A stretch of 64,000 nucleotides of DNA from Ditylenchus dipsaci (GCA_004194705.1 SADC01000951.1:1-64000), one strand, 5' to 3'; counted from the stretch's first letter, positions 1-13,851 are shown. Numbers and translations are program-made. Notes: generated from the letters alone by a model not told the origin.

Positions 1-725
1 CATTTTGTTATAGAATTAGGAATGATTGGATTGTTATTCCAAAAGTATTGGTTAGCAGCACAATACCGTTTTTTCTCTAATAAAGCGGCACCACTAATAT
101 TTATCAATAAATAATATTCAAACCAGTGTGTGTTCTCTATAGAGAATACGTGAGCATAGTTGCTCGCAGAGTTGGTCACTTAAAATTTGAGTAGATATAC
201 CAAAGAGTATTTAGTCTCTAAACTTTGATAAGACAGTAAACCCAGCCAGTTGTGGAATAGCAGAAACTATGAGTAGTCAAAAGTTCAATCACACTCGATT
301 CAATATAGAATCCTAAAAGGTTCTATTCGAGCCGACCTCTTCGGAGTGTGTGATTAAATTTTTGGAATGCTGGGCCTCTGGCCGGCGATATAATTCGGTG
401 GATGTGTATTGTGATGATGTTTGGTGCGGTACCTTTCTTCACGGAGAGTTACTGCTTATTGAGCCTTGAATGCTTGCTGAATGTGGTTATTAGATCTGGT
501 TGATTTTCTAACACATATTACGACAGATTGTCATATCTAGGCATATAGCTGTCGTAATGTGTCGTGCGGACGCTGCCCCTCAACGTTACTGTTTATTACA
601 TCTATTGTGAATAAATTATGGATTTAACCGCCTAAACATAGGTCGGTTGATCAAACTAGTACAAAAAAATCTAGATTATGCAAAAATGTACTAGAAAATC
701 TTTATTTGAAATATAACAAATTTTT

Positions 726-844
726 GGCTTACAACACCGAAATTCCCAGGACGTCTCCGATCCAAGTACTAGTCGAGCCCAACATTTCTTGACATTGCCA
801 GATCGGACGAGATGGCGTACTTTCAACGTGGTATGGTCGTAAAC
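726..844 (-). rRNA. 5S: 5S rRNA, array copy 1
   Basis: 119 nt. It lacks one C near its 3' end compared with the clean 120-nt copies, probably a consensus error. Confidence 0.88.
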
Positions 845-994
845 GTGTGATGAAAAAAGAATTTTCTTTCTATTTTTCCTTTTTACTGTCCTATTTCACT
901 TTTCTGCTCTCTGAATGATTTGCTTTTAAGAGAAGGCGCACCTATACTTTACAATCTTGGCCTTCTCGCAATCCTTCTTCTGAGCCTACTTTTT

Positions 995-1088
995 GGTTTT
1001 ATACCCAAATTTGAGTTACTTGAATGTTTCCGCCCAAAATAAGCGTGGAATTGCAAATTTTGGAAAGCATTGCCTTTATTGGCAGTGC
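995..1088 (+). ncRNA. SL1: SL1 RNA, array copy 1 (indel-damaged read)
   Basis: The leader exon and the donor are both garbled by small indels (GGTTTTATACCC, then TTACT in place of GTACT). The Sm site and 3' hairpin are intact. The damage looks like sequence error. Confidence 0.75.
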
Positions 1089-1885
1089 ATAATTTTTTTC
1101 TCTCGAAATTTCCAAATACAATTTTATTCGGTCATTCAAACTTAGGCCATTTTTGTTATAGAATTAGGAATGATTGGATTGTTATTCCAAAAGTATTGGT
1201 TAGCAGCACATACCGTTTTTCTTCTCTAATAAGCGGCACAAACTAAACTATTTATCAAATAATAATTTCAAACCAGGTGTGTGTATCTCTATTAGAGAAA
1301 ATACGGTGAGCATAGTGCTCGCAGAGTTTGGTCACTTAAAATTTGAGTAGATATACCAAAGAGTATCTTAGTCTCTAAAACTTTTGATAAGACAGTAAAC
1401 CCAGCAGTTTGTGAATAGCAGAAACTATGAGTATCAAAGTTCACATCACACTCGATTCAATATAGAATCCTAAAGGTTCATTCGAGCCGAACTCTTCGAG
1501 TGTTTGATTAAATTTTTGGAATGCTGGGCCTCTGGCCCGGCGAATATATTCGGTGGATGTGTAATTGGTGAGATGTTTTGGTGCGGTACTTTCTTACGGA
1601 GAGTTACTGCTTAATTGAGCCTTGATATGCTTGCGAATGGGTTATTAGATCTGGTTGATTTCTCAAACACATATTTACGACAGATTGTCATATCAGGGCA
1701 TAGCTTGTCGTGAATGTGTCGTGCGGACGCTGTCCCCTCCAACGTTACTGTTAATACATCTTATATGTGATAAAATTATGGTATTTACCGCCTAAACTAG
1801 GTCGGTTGATCAAACTAGTAAAAAATCTAGATTATGCAAAATGTACCTAGAAAATCATTTTATTGGAAATATAAACAAAGTTTTT

Positions 1886-2004
1886 GGCTTACAACACCCG
1901 AAATTCCCAGGAGCTCCGATCCAAGTACTAGTCGAGCCCAACATTTCTTGACATTGCCAGATCGACGAAGATGGCGTACTTTCAAACGTGGTATGGTCGT
2001 AAAC
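1886..2004 (-). rRNA. 5S: 5S rRNA, array copy 2
   Basis: 119 nt with several compensating single-base losses and gains relative to the clean copies. Confidence 0.87.
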
Positions 2005-2155
2005 GGTGGTGATGAAAAAAGAATTTCTTCTATTTTTTTCCTTTTTACTGTCTATTCACTTTCTGCTTCCTGAATGATGTGCTTTTAAGAGAAGGCGCAC
2101 CTATCACTTTACAATCTGGGCCTTCTCGCAAATCCTTCTCTGAGCCTACTTTTTT

Positions 2156-2246
2156 AGTTTAATTACCCAATTTGAGGTACTTGAATGTTTCCGCCCAAAT
2201 AGCGGTGGAATTGCAAATTTGGAAAGCATTGCTTTATTGGCAGTGC
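2156..2246 (+). ncRNA. SL1: SL1 RNA, array copy 2 (indel-damaged read)
   Basis: The exon is 21 nt, one A short, and its first base reads A instead of G. The GT donor is present. One C is missing from the 3' hairpin. Confidence 0.78.
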
Positions 2247-3023
2247 ATAATTTTTTCTCTCGAAATTTCCAATACAATTATTCGGTCATTCAAACTTAGG
2301 CCATTTGTGTATAGAATTAGGAATGATTGGATTGTTATTCCAAGTATTGGTTAGCAGCACATACCGTTTTTTCTCTAATAAAGCGGCACACTAAACTATT
2401 TATCAAATAAATAATTTCAAACAGGTGTGTGTTCTCTATTAGAGAAAATACGGTGAGCATAGTTGCTCGCAGAGTTTGGTCACTTAAAATTTGAGTAGAA
2501 TATACAAAGAGTATTTAGTCTCTAAACTTGATAAGACAGTAAACCAGCCAGTTGTGGAATAGCAGAAACTATGAGTAGTCAAAAGTTCACATCACACTCG
2601 ATCAATATAGAATCCTAAAGGTTTCTATTCGAGCCGAACCTCTTCGGAGTGTTTGATTAAATTTTGGAATGCTGGGCCTCTGGCCGGCGATATATTCGGT
2701 GGATGTGTATTGTGATGATGTTTTGGTGCGGTACTTTCTTCACGGAGAGTTACTGCTTATTGAGCCTTGATATGCTTGCTGAATGTGTTATTAGATCTGG
2801 TTGAATTTCTAACACATATACGACAGATTGTCATATCTAGGCATATAGCTGTCGTATGTGTCGTGCGGACGCTGTCCCCTCAACGTTACTGTTTATTACA
2901 TCTATATGTGATAAATTATGGTATTTAACCGCCTAACTAGGTCGTTGGATCAAACTAGTACAAAAAAATCTAGATATGCAAAAATGTACTAGAAATCATT
3001 TTATTGGAAAATATACAGTTTTT

Positions 3024-3140
3024 GGCTTACAACACCCGAAATTCCAGGACTCTCCGATCCAAGTACTAGTCGAGCCCAACATTTTTGACATTGCCAGATC
3101 GGACGAGATGGCGTACTTTCAACGTGGTATGGTCGTAAAC
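3024..3140 (-). rRNA. 5S: 5S rRNA, array copy 3
   Basis: 117 nt with three single-base losses. Confidence 0.87.
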
Positions 3141-3293
3141 GGTGGTGATGAAAAAAGAATTTTCTTCTATTTTTTTCCTTTTTACTGTCTATTTCACTTT
3201 CTGCTTCTCTGAATGATGTGCTTTTAAGAGAAGGCGCACCCTATCACTTACAATCTTGGCCTTCTCGCAAATCCTTCTTCTGAGCACTTTTTT

Positions 3294-3386
3294 GGTTTAA
3301 TTACCCAAATTTGAGGTACTTGAATGTTTCCGCCAAATAAGCGGTGGAATTGCAAATTTTGGAAAGCATTGCTTTATTGGCAGTGC
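3294..3386 (+). ncRNA. SL1: SL1 RNA, array copy 3
   Basis: The 22-nt exon and GT donor are intact. The body has two single-base losses. Confidence 0.88.
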
Positions 3387-4175
3387 ATAATTTTTTCTCT
3401 CGAAATTTCCAAATACAATTATTCGGTCATTCAACTTAGGCCATTTGTTATAGAATTAGGAATGATTGATTGTTATTCCAAAAGTATTGGTTAGCAGCAC
3501 ATACCGTTTTTTCTCTAATAAAGCGGCACCACTAACTATTTATCAAATAAATAATTTCAAACCAGGTGTGTGTTCTCTATTAGAGAAAATACGGTGAGCA
3601 TAGTTGCTCGCAGAGTTTGGTCACTTAAATTTGAGTAGATATACCAAAGAGTATTTTAGTCTCTAAACTTTTGATAAGACAGTAACCCAGCCAGTTGTGG
3701 AATAGCAGAAACTATGAGTAGTCAAAAGTTCACATCACAGCTCGATTCAATATAGAACCTAAAGGTTCTATTCGAGCCGAACCTCTTCGGAGTGTTTGAT
3801 TAAATTTTGGAATGCTGGGCCTCTGGCCCGGCGATATATTCGGTGGATGTGTATTGTGATGATGTTTTGGTGCGGTACTTTCTTTCACGGAGAGTTACTG
3901 CTTATTGAGCCTTGATATGCTTGCTGAATGTGGTTATTAGATCTGGTTGATTTTCTAACACATATTTACGACAGATTGTCATATCTAGGCATATAGCTGT
4001 CGTGAATGTGTCGTGCGGACGCTGTCCCCTCCAACTTACTGTTTATTACATCTATATGTGATAAATTTGGTATTTAAACCGCCTAAACTAGGTCGGTTGG
4101 ATCAAACTAGTAAAAAAATCTAGATTATGCAAAAATGTACTAGAAATCATTTTATTGGAAATATAACAAAGTTTT

Positions 4176-4292
4176 GGCTTACACACCCGAAATTCCAGGA
4201 CGTCTCCGATCCAAGTACTAGTCGAGCCCAACATTTCTTGACATTGCCAGATCGGACGAGATGGCGTACTTTCAACGTGGATGGTCGTAAAC
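4176..4292 (-). rRNA. 5S: 5S rRNA, array copy 4
   Basis: 117 nt with three single-base losses. Confidence 0.87.
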
Positions 4293-4447
4293 GGTGGTGA
4301 TGAAAAAGAATTTTCTTCTATTTTTTTCCTTTTTACTGTCTATTTCACTTTTCTGCTTCTCTGAATGATGTGCTTTTAAGAGAAGGCGCACCCTATCACT
4401 TTACAATCTTGGCCTTCTCGCAAATCCTTCTTTGAGCCTACTTTTTT

Positions 4448-4542
4448 GGTTTAATTACCCAAATTTGAGGTACTTGAATGTTTCCGCCCAAATAAGCGGT
4501 GGAATTGCAATTTTTGGAAAGCATTGCCTTTATTGGCAGTGC
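4448..4542 (+). ncRNA. SL1: SL1 RNA, array copy 4
   Basis: Exon and donor are intact. The base run before the Sm site reads CAATTTTTGG instead of CAAATTTTGG. Confidence 0.9.
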
Positions 4543-5332
4543 ATAATTTTTCTCTCGAAATTTCCAAATACAATTATTCGGTCATTCAAACTTAGGCCAT
4601 TTTGTTATAGAATTAGGAATGATTGGATTGTTATTCCAAAAGTATTGGTTAGCAGCACATACCGTTTTTTCTCTAATAAAGCGGCACCACTAACTATTTA
4701 TCAATAAATAATTTCAAACCAGGTGTGTGTTCTCTATTAGAGAAAATACGGTGAGCATAGTTGCTCGCAGAGTTTGGTCACTAAAATTTGAGTAGATATA
4801 CCAAAGAGTATTTTAGTCTCTAAACTTTTGATAAGACAGTAAACCCAGCCAGTTGTGAATAGCAAAACTATGAGTAGTCAAAAGTTCACATCACACTCGA
4901 TTCAATATAGAATCCTAAAGGTTTCTATTCGAGCCGAACCTCTTCGAGTGTTGATTAAATTTTGGAATGCTGGGCCTCTGGCCCGGCGATATATTCGGTG
5001 GATGTGTATTGTGATGATTTTTGGTGCGGTACTTTCTTTCACGGAGAGTTACTGCTTATTGAGCCTTGATATGCTTGCTGAATGTGGTTATTAGATCTGG
5101 TTGATTTTCTAACACATATTTACGACAGATTGTCATATCTAGGCATATAGCTGTCGTGAATGTGTCGTGCGGACGCTGTCCCCTCCAACGTTACTGTTTA
5201 TACATCTATATGTGATAAATTATGGTATTTAACCGCCTAAACTAGGTCGGTTGGATCAAACTAGTACAAAAAAATCTAGATTATGCAAAAATGTACTAGA
5301 AATCATTTTATTGGAAATATAACAAAGTTTTT

Positions 5333-5451
5333 GGCTTACAACACCCGAAATTCCAGGACGTCTCCGATCCAAGTACTAGTCGAGCCCAACATTTCTTGAC
5401 ATTGCCAGATCGGACGAGATGGCGTACTTTCAACGTGGTATGGTCGTAAAC
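5333..5451 (-). rRNA. 5S: 5S rRNA, array copy 5
   Basis: 119 nt, with one C missing from the CCC run near the 3' end. Confidence 0.9.
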
Positions 5452-5606
5452 GGTGGTGATGAAAAAAGAATTTTCTTCTTTTTTTCCTTTTTACTGTCTA
5501 TTTCACTTTTCTGCTTCTCTGAATGATGTGCTTTTAAGAGAAGGCGCACCCTATCACTTTACAATCTTGGCCTTCTCGCAAATCCTTCTTCTGAGCCTAC
5601 TTTTTT

Positions 5607-5699
5607 GGTTTAATTACCCAAATTTGAGGTACTTGAATGTTCCGCCAAATAAGCGGTGGAATTGCAAATTTTGGAAAGCATTGCCTTTATTGGCAGTGC
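5607..5699 (+). ncRNA. SL1: SL1 RNA, array copy 5
   Basis: Exon and donor are intact. Two bases are missing around stem-loop II. Confidence 0.89.
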
Positions 5700-6495
5700 A
5701 TAATTTTTTCTCTCGAAATTTCCAAATACAATTATTCGGTCATTCAAACTTAGGCCATTTTGTTATAGAATTAGGAATGATTGGATTGTTATTCCAAAAG
5801 TATTGGTTAGCAGCACATACCGTTTTTTCTCTAATAAAGCGGCACCACTAACTATTTATCAAATAAATAATTTCAAACCAGGTGTGTGTTCTCTATTAGA
5901 GAAAACGGTGAGCATAGTTGCTCGCAGAGTTTGGTCACTTAAAATTTGAGTAGATATACCAAAGAGTATTTTAGTCTCTAAACTTTTGATAAGACAGTAA
6001 ACCCAGCCAGTTGTGGAATAGCAGAAACTATGAGTAGTCAAAAGTTCACATCACACTCGATTCAATATAGAATCCTAAAGGTTTCTATTCGAGCCGAACC
6101 TCTTCGGAGTGTTTGATTAAATTTTGGAATGCTGGGCCTCTGGCCCGGCGATATATTCGGTGGATGTGTATTGTGATGATGTTTTGGTGCGGTACTTTCT
6201 TTCACGGAGAGTTACTGCTTATTGAGCCTTGATATGCTTGCTGAATGTGGTTATTAGATCTGGTTGATTTTCTAACACATATTTACGACAGATTGTCATA
6301 TCTAGGCATATAGCTGTCGTGAATGTGTCGTGCGGACGCTGTCCCCTCCAACGTTACTGTTTATTACATCTATATGTGATAAATTATGGTATTTAACCGC
6401 CTAAACTAGGTCGGTTGGATCAAACTAGTACAAAAAATCTAGATTATGCAAAAATGTACTAGAAATCATTTTATTGGAAATATAACAAAGTTTTT

Positions 6496-6615
6496 GGCTT
6501 ACAACACCCGAAATTCCCAGGACGTCTCCGATCCAAGTACTAGTCGAGCCCAACATTTCTTGACATTGCCAGATCGGACGAGATGGCGTACTTTCAACGT
6601 GGTATGGTCGTAAAC
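6496..6615 (-). rRNA. 5S: 5S rRNA, array copy 6
   Basis: Full 120 nt, matching the clean copies. Confidence 0.95.
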
Positions 6616-6771
6616 GGTGGTGATGAAAAAAGAATTTCTTCTATTTTTTTCCTTTTTACTGTCTATTTCACTTTTCTGCTTCTCTGAATGATGTGCTTTT
6701 AAGAGAAGGCGCACCCTATCACTTTACAATCTTGGCCTTCTCGCAAATCCTTCTTCTGAGCCTACTTTTTT

Positions 6772-6866
6772 GGTTTAATTACCCAAATTTGAGGTACTTG
6801 AATGTTTCCGCCCAAATAAGCGGTGGAATTGCAAATTTTGGAAAGCATTGCCTTTATTGGCAGTGC
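6772..6866 (+). ncRNA. SL1: SL1 RNA, array copy 6
   Basis: Matches the clean copies from the exon to the 3' hairpin. Confidence 0.94.
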
Positions 6867-7664
6867 ATAATTTTTCTCTCGAAATTTCCAAATACAATTA
6901 TTCGGTCATTCAAACTTAGGCCATTTTGTTATAGAATTAGGAATGATTGGATTGTTATTCCAAAAGTATTGGTTAGCAGCACATACCGTTTTTTCTCTAA
7001 TAAAGCGGCACCACTAACTATTTATCAAATAAATAATTTCAAACCAGGTGTGTGTTCTCTATTAGAGAAAATACGGTGAGCATAGTTGCTCGCAGAGTTT
7101 GGTCACTTAAAATTTGAGTAGATATACCAAAGAGTATTTTAGTCTCTAAACTTTTGATAAGACAGTAAACCCAGCCAGTTGTGGAATAGCAGAAACTATG
7201 AGTAGTCAAAAGTTCACATCACACTCGATTCAATATAGAATCCTAAAGGTTTCTATTCGAGCCGAACCTCTTCGGAGTGTTTGATTAAATTTTGGAATGC
7301 TGGGCCTCTGGCCCGGCGATATATTCGGTGGATGTGTATTGTGATGATGTTTTGGTGCGGTACTTTCTTTCACGGAGAGTTACTGCTTATTGAGCCTTGA
7401 TATGCTTGCTGAATGTGGTTATTAGATCTGGTTGATTTTCTAACACATATTTACGACAGATTGTCATATCTAGGCATATAGCTGTCGTGAATGTGTCGTG
7501 CGGACGCTGTCCCCTCCAACGTTACTGTTTATTACATCTATATGTGATAAATTATGGTATTTAACCGCCTAAACTAGGTCGGTTGGATCAAACTAGTACA
7601 AAAAAATCTAGATTATGCAAAAATGTACTAGAAATCATTTTATTGGAAATATAACAAAGTTTTT

Positions 7665-7784
7665 GGCTTACAACACCCGAAATTCCCAGGACGTCTCCGA
7701 TCCAAGTACTAGTCGAGCCCAACATTTCTTGACATTGCCAGATCGGACGAGATGGCGTACTTTCAACGTGGTATGGTCGTAAAC
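7665..7784 (-). rRNA. 5S: 5S rRNA, array copy 7
   Basis: Full 120 nt. Confidence 0.95.
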
Positions 7785-7941
7785 GGTGGTGATGAAAAAA
7801 GAATTTTCTTCTATTTTTTTCCTTTTTACTGTCTATTTCACTTTTCTGCTTCTCTGAATGATGTGCTTTTAAGAGAAGGCGCACCCTATCACTTTACAAT
7901 CTTGGCCTTCTCGCAAATCCTTCTTCTGAGCCTACTTTTTT

Positions 7942-8036
7942 GGTTTAATTACCCAAATTTGAGGTACTTGAATGTTTCCGCCCAAATAAGCGGTGGAATT
8001 GCAAATTTTGGAAAGCATTGCCTTTATTGGCAGTGC
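7942..8036 (+). ncRNA. SL1: SL1 RNA, array copy 7
   Basis: Matches the clean copies. Confidence 0.94.
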
Positions 8037-8833
8037 ATAATTTTTTCTCTCGAAATTTCCAAATACAATTATTCGGTCATTCAAACTTAGGCCATTTTGT
8101 TATAGAATTAGGAATGATTGGATTGTTATTCCAAAAGTATTGGTTAGCAGCACATACCGTTTTTTCTCTAATAAAGCGGCACCACTAACTATTTATCAAA
8201 TAAATAATTTCAAACCAGGTGTGTTTCTCTATTAGAGAAAATACGGTGAGCATAGTTGCTCGCAGAGTTTGGTCACTTAAAATTTGAGTAGATATACCAA
8301 AGAGTATTTTAGTCTCTAAACTTTTGATAAGACAGTAAACCCAGCCAGTTGTGGAATAGCAGAAACTATGAGTAGTCAAAAGTTCACATCACACTCGATT
8401 CAATATAGAATCCTAAAGGTTTCTATTCGAGCCGAACCTCTTCGGAGTGTTTGATTAAATTTTGGAATGCTGGGCCTCTGGCCCGGCGATATATTCGGTG
8501 GATGTGTATTGTGATGATGTTTTGGTGCGGTACTTTCTTTCACGGAGAGTTACTGCTTATTGAGCCTTGATATGCTTGCTGAATGTGGTTATTAGATCTG
8601 GTTGATTTTCTAACACATATTTACGACAGATTGTCATATCTAGGCATATAGCTGTCGTGAATGTGTCGTGCGGACGCTGTCCCCTCCAACGTTACTGTTT
8701 ATTACATCTATATGTGATAAATTATGGTATTTAACCGCCTAAACTAGGTCGGTTGGATCAAACTAGTACAAAAAATCTAGATTATGCAAAAATGTACTAG
8801 AAATCATTTTATTGGAAATATAACAAAGTTTTT

Positions 8834-8953
8834 GGCTTACAACACCCGAAATTCCCAGGACGTCTCCGATCCAAGTACTAGTCGAGCCCAACATTTCTTG
8901 ACATTGCCAGATCGGACGAGATGGCGTACTTTCAACGTGGTATGGTCGTAAAC
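8834..8953 (-). rRNA. 5S: 5S rRNA, array copy 8
   Basis: Full 120 nt. Confidence 0.95.
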
Positions 8954-9109
8954 GGTGGTGATGAAAAAGAATTTTCTTCTATTTTTTTCCTTTTTACTGT
9001 CTATTTCACTTTTCTGCTTCTCTGAATGATGTGCTTTTAAGAGAAGGCGCACCCTATCACTTTACAATCTTGGCCTTCTCGCAAATCCTTCTTCTGAGCC
9101 TACTTTTTT

Positions 9110-9203
9110 GGTTTAATTACCCAAATTTGAGGTACTTGAATGTTTCGCCCAAATAAGCGGTGGAATTGCAAATTTTGGAAAGCATTGCCTTTATTGGCAG
9201 TGC
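9110..9203 (+). ncRNA. SL1: SL1 RNA, array copy 8
   Basis: Exon and donor are intact. One C is missing in stem-loop II. Confidence 0.92.
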
Positions 9204-9998
9204 ATAATTTTTTCTCTCGAATTTCCAAATACAATTTTCGGTCATTCAAACTTAGGCCATTTTGTATAGAATTAGGAATGATTGGATTGTTATTCAAAAG
9301 TATTGGTTAGCAGCACATACCGTTTTTTCTCTAATAAAGCGGCACCACTAACTATTTATCAAATAAATAATTTCAAACCAGGTGTGTGTTCTCTATTAGA
9401 GAAAATACGGTGAGCATAGTTGCTCGCAGAGTTTGGTCACTTAAAATTTGAGTAGATATACCAAAGAGTATTTTAGTCTCTAAACTTTTGATAAGACAGT
9501 AAACCCAGCCAGTTGTGGAATAGCAGAAACTATGAGTAGTCAAAAGTTCACATCACACTCGATTCAATATAGAATCCTAAAGGTTTCTATTCGAGCCGAA
9601 CCTCTTCGGAGTGTTTGATTAAATTTTGGAATGCTGGGCCTCTGGCCCGGCGATATATTCGGTGGATGTGTATTGTGATGATGTTTTGGTGCGGTACTTT
9701 CTTTCACGGAGAGTTACTGCTTATTGAGCCTTGATATGCTTGCTGAATGTGGTTATTAGATCTGGTTGATTTTCTAACACATATTTACGACAGATTGTCA
9801 TATCTAGGCATATAGCTGTCGTGAATGTGTCGTGCGGACGCTGTCCCCTCCAACGTTACTGTTTATTACATCTATATGTGATAAATTATGGTATTTAACC
9901 GCCTAAACTAGGTCGGTTGGATCAAACTAGTACAAAAAAATCTAGATTATGCAAAAATGTACTAGAAATCATTTTATTGGAAATATAACAAAGTTTTT

Positions 9999-10118
9999 GG
10001 CTTACAACACCCGAAATTCCCAGGACGTCTCCGATCCAAGTACTAGTCGAGCCCAACATTTCTTGACATTGCCAGATCGGACGAGATGGCGTACTTTCAA
10101 CGTGGTATGGTCGTAAAC
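9999..10118 (-). rRNA. 5S: 5S rRNA, array copy 9
   Basis: Full 120 nt. Confidence 0.95.
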
Positions 10119-10275
10119 GGTGGTGATGAAAAAAGAATTTTCTTCTATTTTTTTCCTTTTTACTGTCTATTTCACTTTTCTGCTTCTCTGAATGATGTGC
10201 TTTTAAGAGAAGGCGCACCCTATCACTTTACAATCTTGGCCTTCTCGCAAATCCTTCTTCTGAGCCTACTTTTTT

Positions 10276-10370
10276 GGTTTAATTACCCAAATTTGAGGTA
10301 CTTGAATGTTTCCGCCCAAATAAGCGGTGGAATTGCAAATTTTGGAAAGCATTGCCTTTATTGGCAGTGC
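10276..10370 (+). ncRNA. SL1: SL1 RNA, array copy 9
   Basis: Matches the clean copies. Confidence 0.94.
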
Positions 10371-11164
10371 ATAATTTTTTCTCTCGAAATTTCCAAATAC
10401 AATTATTCGGTCATTCAAACTTAGGCCATTTTGTTATAGAATTAGGAATGATTGGATTGTTATTCCAAAAGTATTGTTAGCAGCACATACCGTTTTTCTC
10501 TAAAAAGCGGCACCACTAACTATTTATCAAATAAATAATTTCAAACCAGGTGTGTGTTCTCTATTAGAGAAAATACGGTGAGCATAGTTGCTCGCAGAGT
10601 TTGGTCACTTAAAATTTGAGTAGATATACCAAAGAGTATTTTAGTCTCTAAACTTTTGATAAGACAGTAAACCCAGCCAGTTGTGGAATAGCAGAAACTA
10701 TGAGTAGTCAAAAGTTCACATCACACTCGATTCAATATAGAATCCTAAAGGTTTCTATTCGAGCCGAACCTCTTCGGAGTGTTTGATTAAATTTTGGAAT
10801 GCTGGGCTCTGGCCCGCGATATATTCGGTGGATGTGTATTGTGATGATGTTTTGGTGCGGTACTTTCTTTCACGGAGAGTTACTGCTTATTGAGCCTTGA
10901 TATGCTTGCTGAATGTGGTTATTAGATCTGGTTGATTTTCTAACACATATTTACGACAGATTGTCATATCTAGGCATATAGCTGTCGTGAATGTGTCGTG
11001 CGGACGCTGTCCCCTCCAACGTTACTGTTTATTACATCTATATGTGATAAATTATGGTATTTAACCGCCTAAACTAGGTCGGTTGGATCAAACTAGTACA
11101 AAAAAATCTAGATTATGCAAAAATGTACTAGAAATCATTTTATTGGAAATATAACAAAGTTTTT

Positions 11165-11283
11165 GGCTTACAACACCCGAAATTCCAGGACGTCTCCGAT
11201 CCAAGTACTAGTCGAGCCCAACATTTCTTGACATTGCCAGATCGGACGAGATGGCGTACTTTCAACGTGGTATGGTCGTAAAC
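11165..11283 (-). rRNA. 5S: 5S rRNA, array copy 10
   Basis: 119 nt, with one C missing from the CCC run near the 3' end. Confidence 0.93.
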
Positions 11284-11440
11284 GGTGGTGATGAAAAAAG
11301 AATTTTCTTCTATTTTTTTCCTTTTTACTGTCTATTTCACTTTTCTGCTTCTCTGAATGATGTGCTTTTAAGAGAAGGCGCACCCTATCACTTTACAATC
11401 TTGGCCTTCTCGCAAATCCTTCTTCTGAGCCTACTTTTTT

Positions 11441-11535
11441 GGTTTAATTACCCAAATTTGAGGTACTTGAATGTTTCCGCCCAAATAAGCGGTGGAATTG
11501 CAAATTTTGGAAAGCATTGCCTTTATTGGCAGTGC
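11441..11535 (+). ncRNA. SL1: SL1 RNA, array copy 10
   Basis: Matches the clean copies. One T is missing from the T run downstream of the hairpin. Confidence 0.94.
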
Positions 11536-12329
11536 ATAATTTTTCTCTCGAAATTTCCAAATACAATTATTCGGTCATTCAAACTTAGGCCATTTTGTTA
11601 TAGAATTAGGAATGATTGGATTGTTATTCCAAAAGTATTGGTTAGCAGCACATACCGTTTTTTCTCTAATAAAGCGGCACCACTAACTATTTATCAAATA
11701 AATAATTTCAAACCAGGTGTGTGTTCTCTATTAGAGAAAATACGGTGAGCATAGTTGCTCGCAGAGTTTGGTCACTTAAAATTTGAGTAGATATACCAAA
11801 GAGTATTTTAGTCTCTAAACTTTTGATAAGACAGTAAACCCAGCCAGTTGTGGAATAGCAGAAACTATGAGTAGTCAAAAGTTCACATCACACTCGATTC
11901 AATATAGAATCCTAAAGGTTTCTATTCGAGCCGAACCTCTTCGGAGTGTTTGATTAAATTTTGGAATGCTGGGCCTCTGCCCGGCGATATATTCGGTGGA
12001 TGTGTATTGTGATGATGTTTTGGTGCGGTACTTTCTTTCACGGAGAGTTACTGCTTATTGAGCCTTGATATGCTTGCTGAATGTGGTTATTAGATCTGGT
12101 TGATTTTCTAACACATATTTACGACAGATTGTCATATCTAGGCATATAGCTGTCGTGAATGTGTCGTGCGGACGCTGTCCCCTCCACGTTACTGTTTATT
12201 ACATCTATATGTGATAAATTATGGTATTTAACCGCCTAAACTAGGTCGGTTGGATCAAACTAGTACAAAAAAATCTAGATTATGCAAAAATGTACTAGAA
12301 ATCATTTTATTGAAATATAAACAAGTTTT

Positions 12330-12449
12330 GGCTTACAACACCCGAAATTCCCAGGACGTCTCCGATCCAAGTACTAGTCGAGCCCAACATTTCTTGACAT
12401 TGCCAGATCGGACGAGATGGCGTACTTTCAACGTGGTATGGTCGTAAAC
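12330..12449 (-). rRNA. 5S: 5S rRNA, array copy 11
   Basis: Full 120 nt, although the flanks have several single-base losses. Confidence 0.94.
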
Positions 12450-12602
12450 GTGGTGATGAAAAAGAATTTTCTTCTATTTTTTTCCTTTTTACTGTCTATT
12501 TCACTTTTCTGCTTCTCTGAATGATGTGCTTTTAAGAGAAGGCGCACCCTATCACTTTACAATCTTGGCTTCTCGCAAATCCTTCTTCTGAGCCTACTTT
12601 TT

Positions 12603-12695
12603 GGTTTAATTACCCAAATTTGAGGTACTTGAATGTTTCCGCCCAATAAGCGGTGGAATTGCAATTTTGGAAAGCATTGCCTTTATTGGCAGTGC
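12603..12695 (+). ncRNA. SL1: SL1 RNA, array copy 11
   Basis: Exon and donor are intact. One A is missing before stem II closes and one before the Sm site. Confidence 0.91.
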
Positions 12696-13483
12696 ATAAT
12701 TTTTTCTCTCGAAATTTCCAAATACAATTATTCGGTCATTCAAACTTAGGCATTTTGTTATAGAATTAGGAATGATTGGATTGTTATTCCAAAAGTATTG
12801 GTTAGCAGCACATACCGTTTTTTCTAATAAAGCGGCACCACTAACTATTTATCAAATAAATAATTTCAAACCAGGTGTGTGTTCTCTATTAGAGAAAATA
12901 CGGTGAGCATAGTTGCTCGCAGAGTTTGGTCACTTAAAATTTGAGTAGATATACCAAAGAGTATTTTAGTCTAAACTTTTGATAAGACAGTAAACCCAGC
13001 CAGTTGTGAATAGCAGAAACTATGAGTAGTCAAAAGTTCACATCACACTCGATTCAATATAGAATCCTAAAGGTTTCTATTCGAGCCGAACCTCTTCGGA
13101 GTGTTTGATTAAATTTTGGAATGCTGGGCCTCTGGCCGGCGATATATTCGGTGGATGTGTATTGTGATGATGTTTTGGTGCGGTACTTTCTTTCACGGAG
13201 AGTTACTGCTTATTGAGCCTTGATATGCTTGCTGAATGTGGTTATTAGATCTGGTTGATTTTCTAACATATTTACGACAGATTGTCATATCTAGGCATAT
13301 AGCTGTCGTGAATGTGTCGTGCGGACGCTGTCCCCTCCAACGTTACTGTTTATTACATCTATATGTGATAAATTATGGTATTTACCGCCTAAACTAGGTC
13401 GGTTGGATCAAACTAGTACAAAAAATCTAGATTATGCAAAAATGTACTAGAAATCATTTTATTGGAAATATAACAAAGTTTTT

Positions 13484-13603
13484 GGCTTACAACACCCGAA
13501 ATTCCCAGGACGTCTCCGATCCAAGTACTAGTCGAGCCCAACATTTCTTGACATTGCCAGATCGGACGAGATGGCGTACTTTCAACGTGGTATGGTCGTA
13601 AAC
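13484..13603 (-). rRNA. 5S: 5S rRNA, array copy 12
   Basis: Full 120 nt. Confidence 0.95.
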
Positions 13604-13758
13604 GGTGGTGATGAAAAAAGAATTTTCTTCTATTTTTTCCTTTTTACTGTCTATTTCACTTTTCTGCTTCTCTGAATGATGTGCTTTTAAGAGAAGGCGC
13701 ACCCTATCACTTTACAATCTTGGCCTTCTCGCAAATCCTTCTTCTGAGCCTACTTTTT

Positions 13759-13851
13759 GGTTAATTACCCAAATTGAGGTACTTGAATGTTTCCGCCCAA
13801 ATAAGCGGTGGAATTGCAAATTTTGGAAAGCATTGCCTTTATTGGCAGTGC
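13759..13851 (+). ncRNA. SL1: SL1 RNA, array copy 12 (indel-damaged read)
   Basis: The exon is 20 nt, having lost one T from each of two T runs. The donor and the rest are intact. Confidence 0.83.
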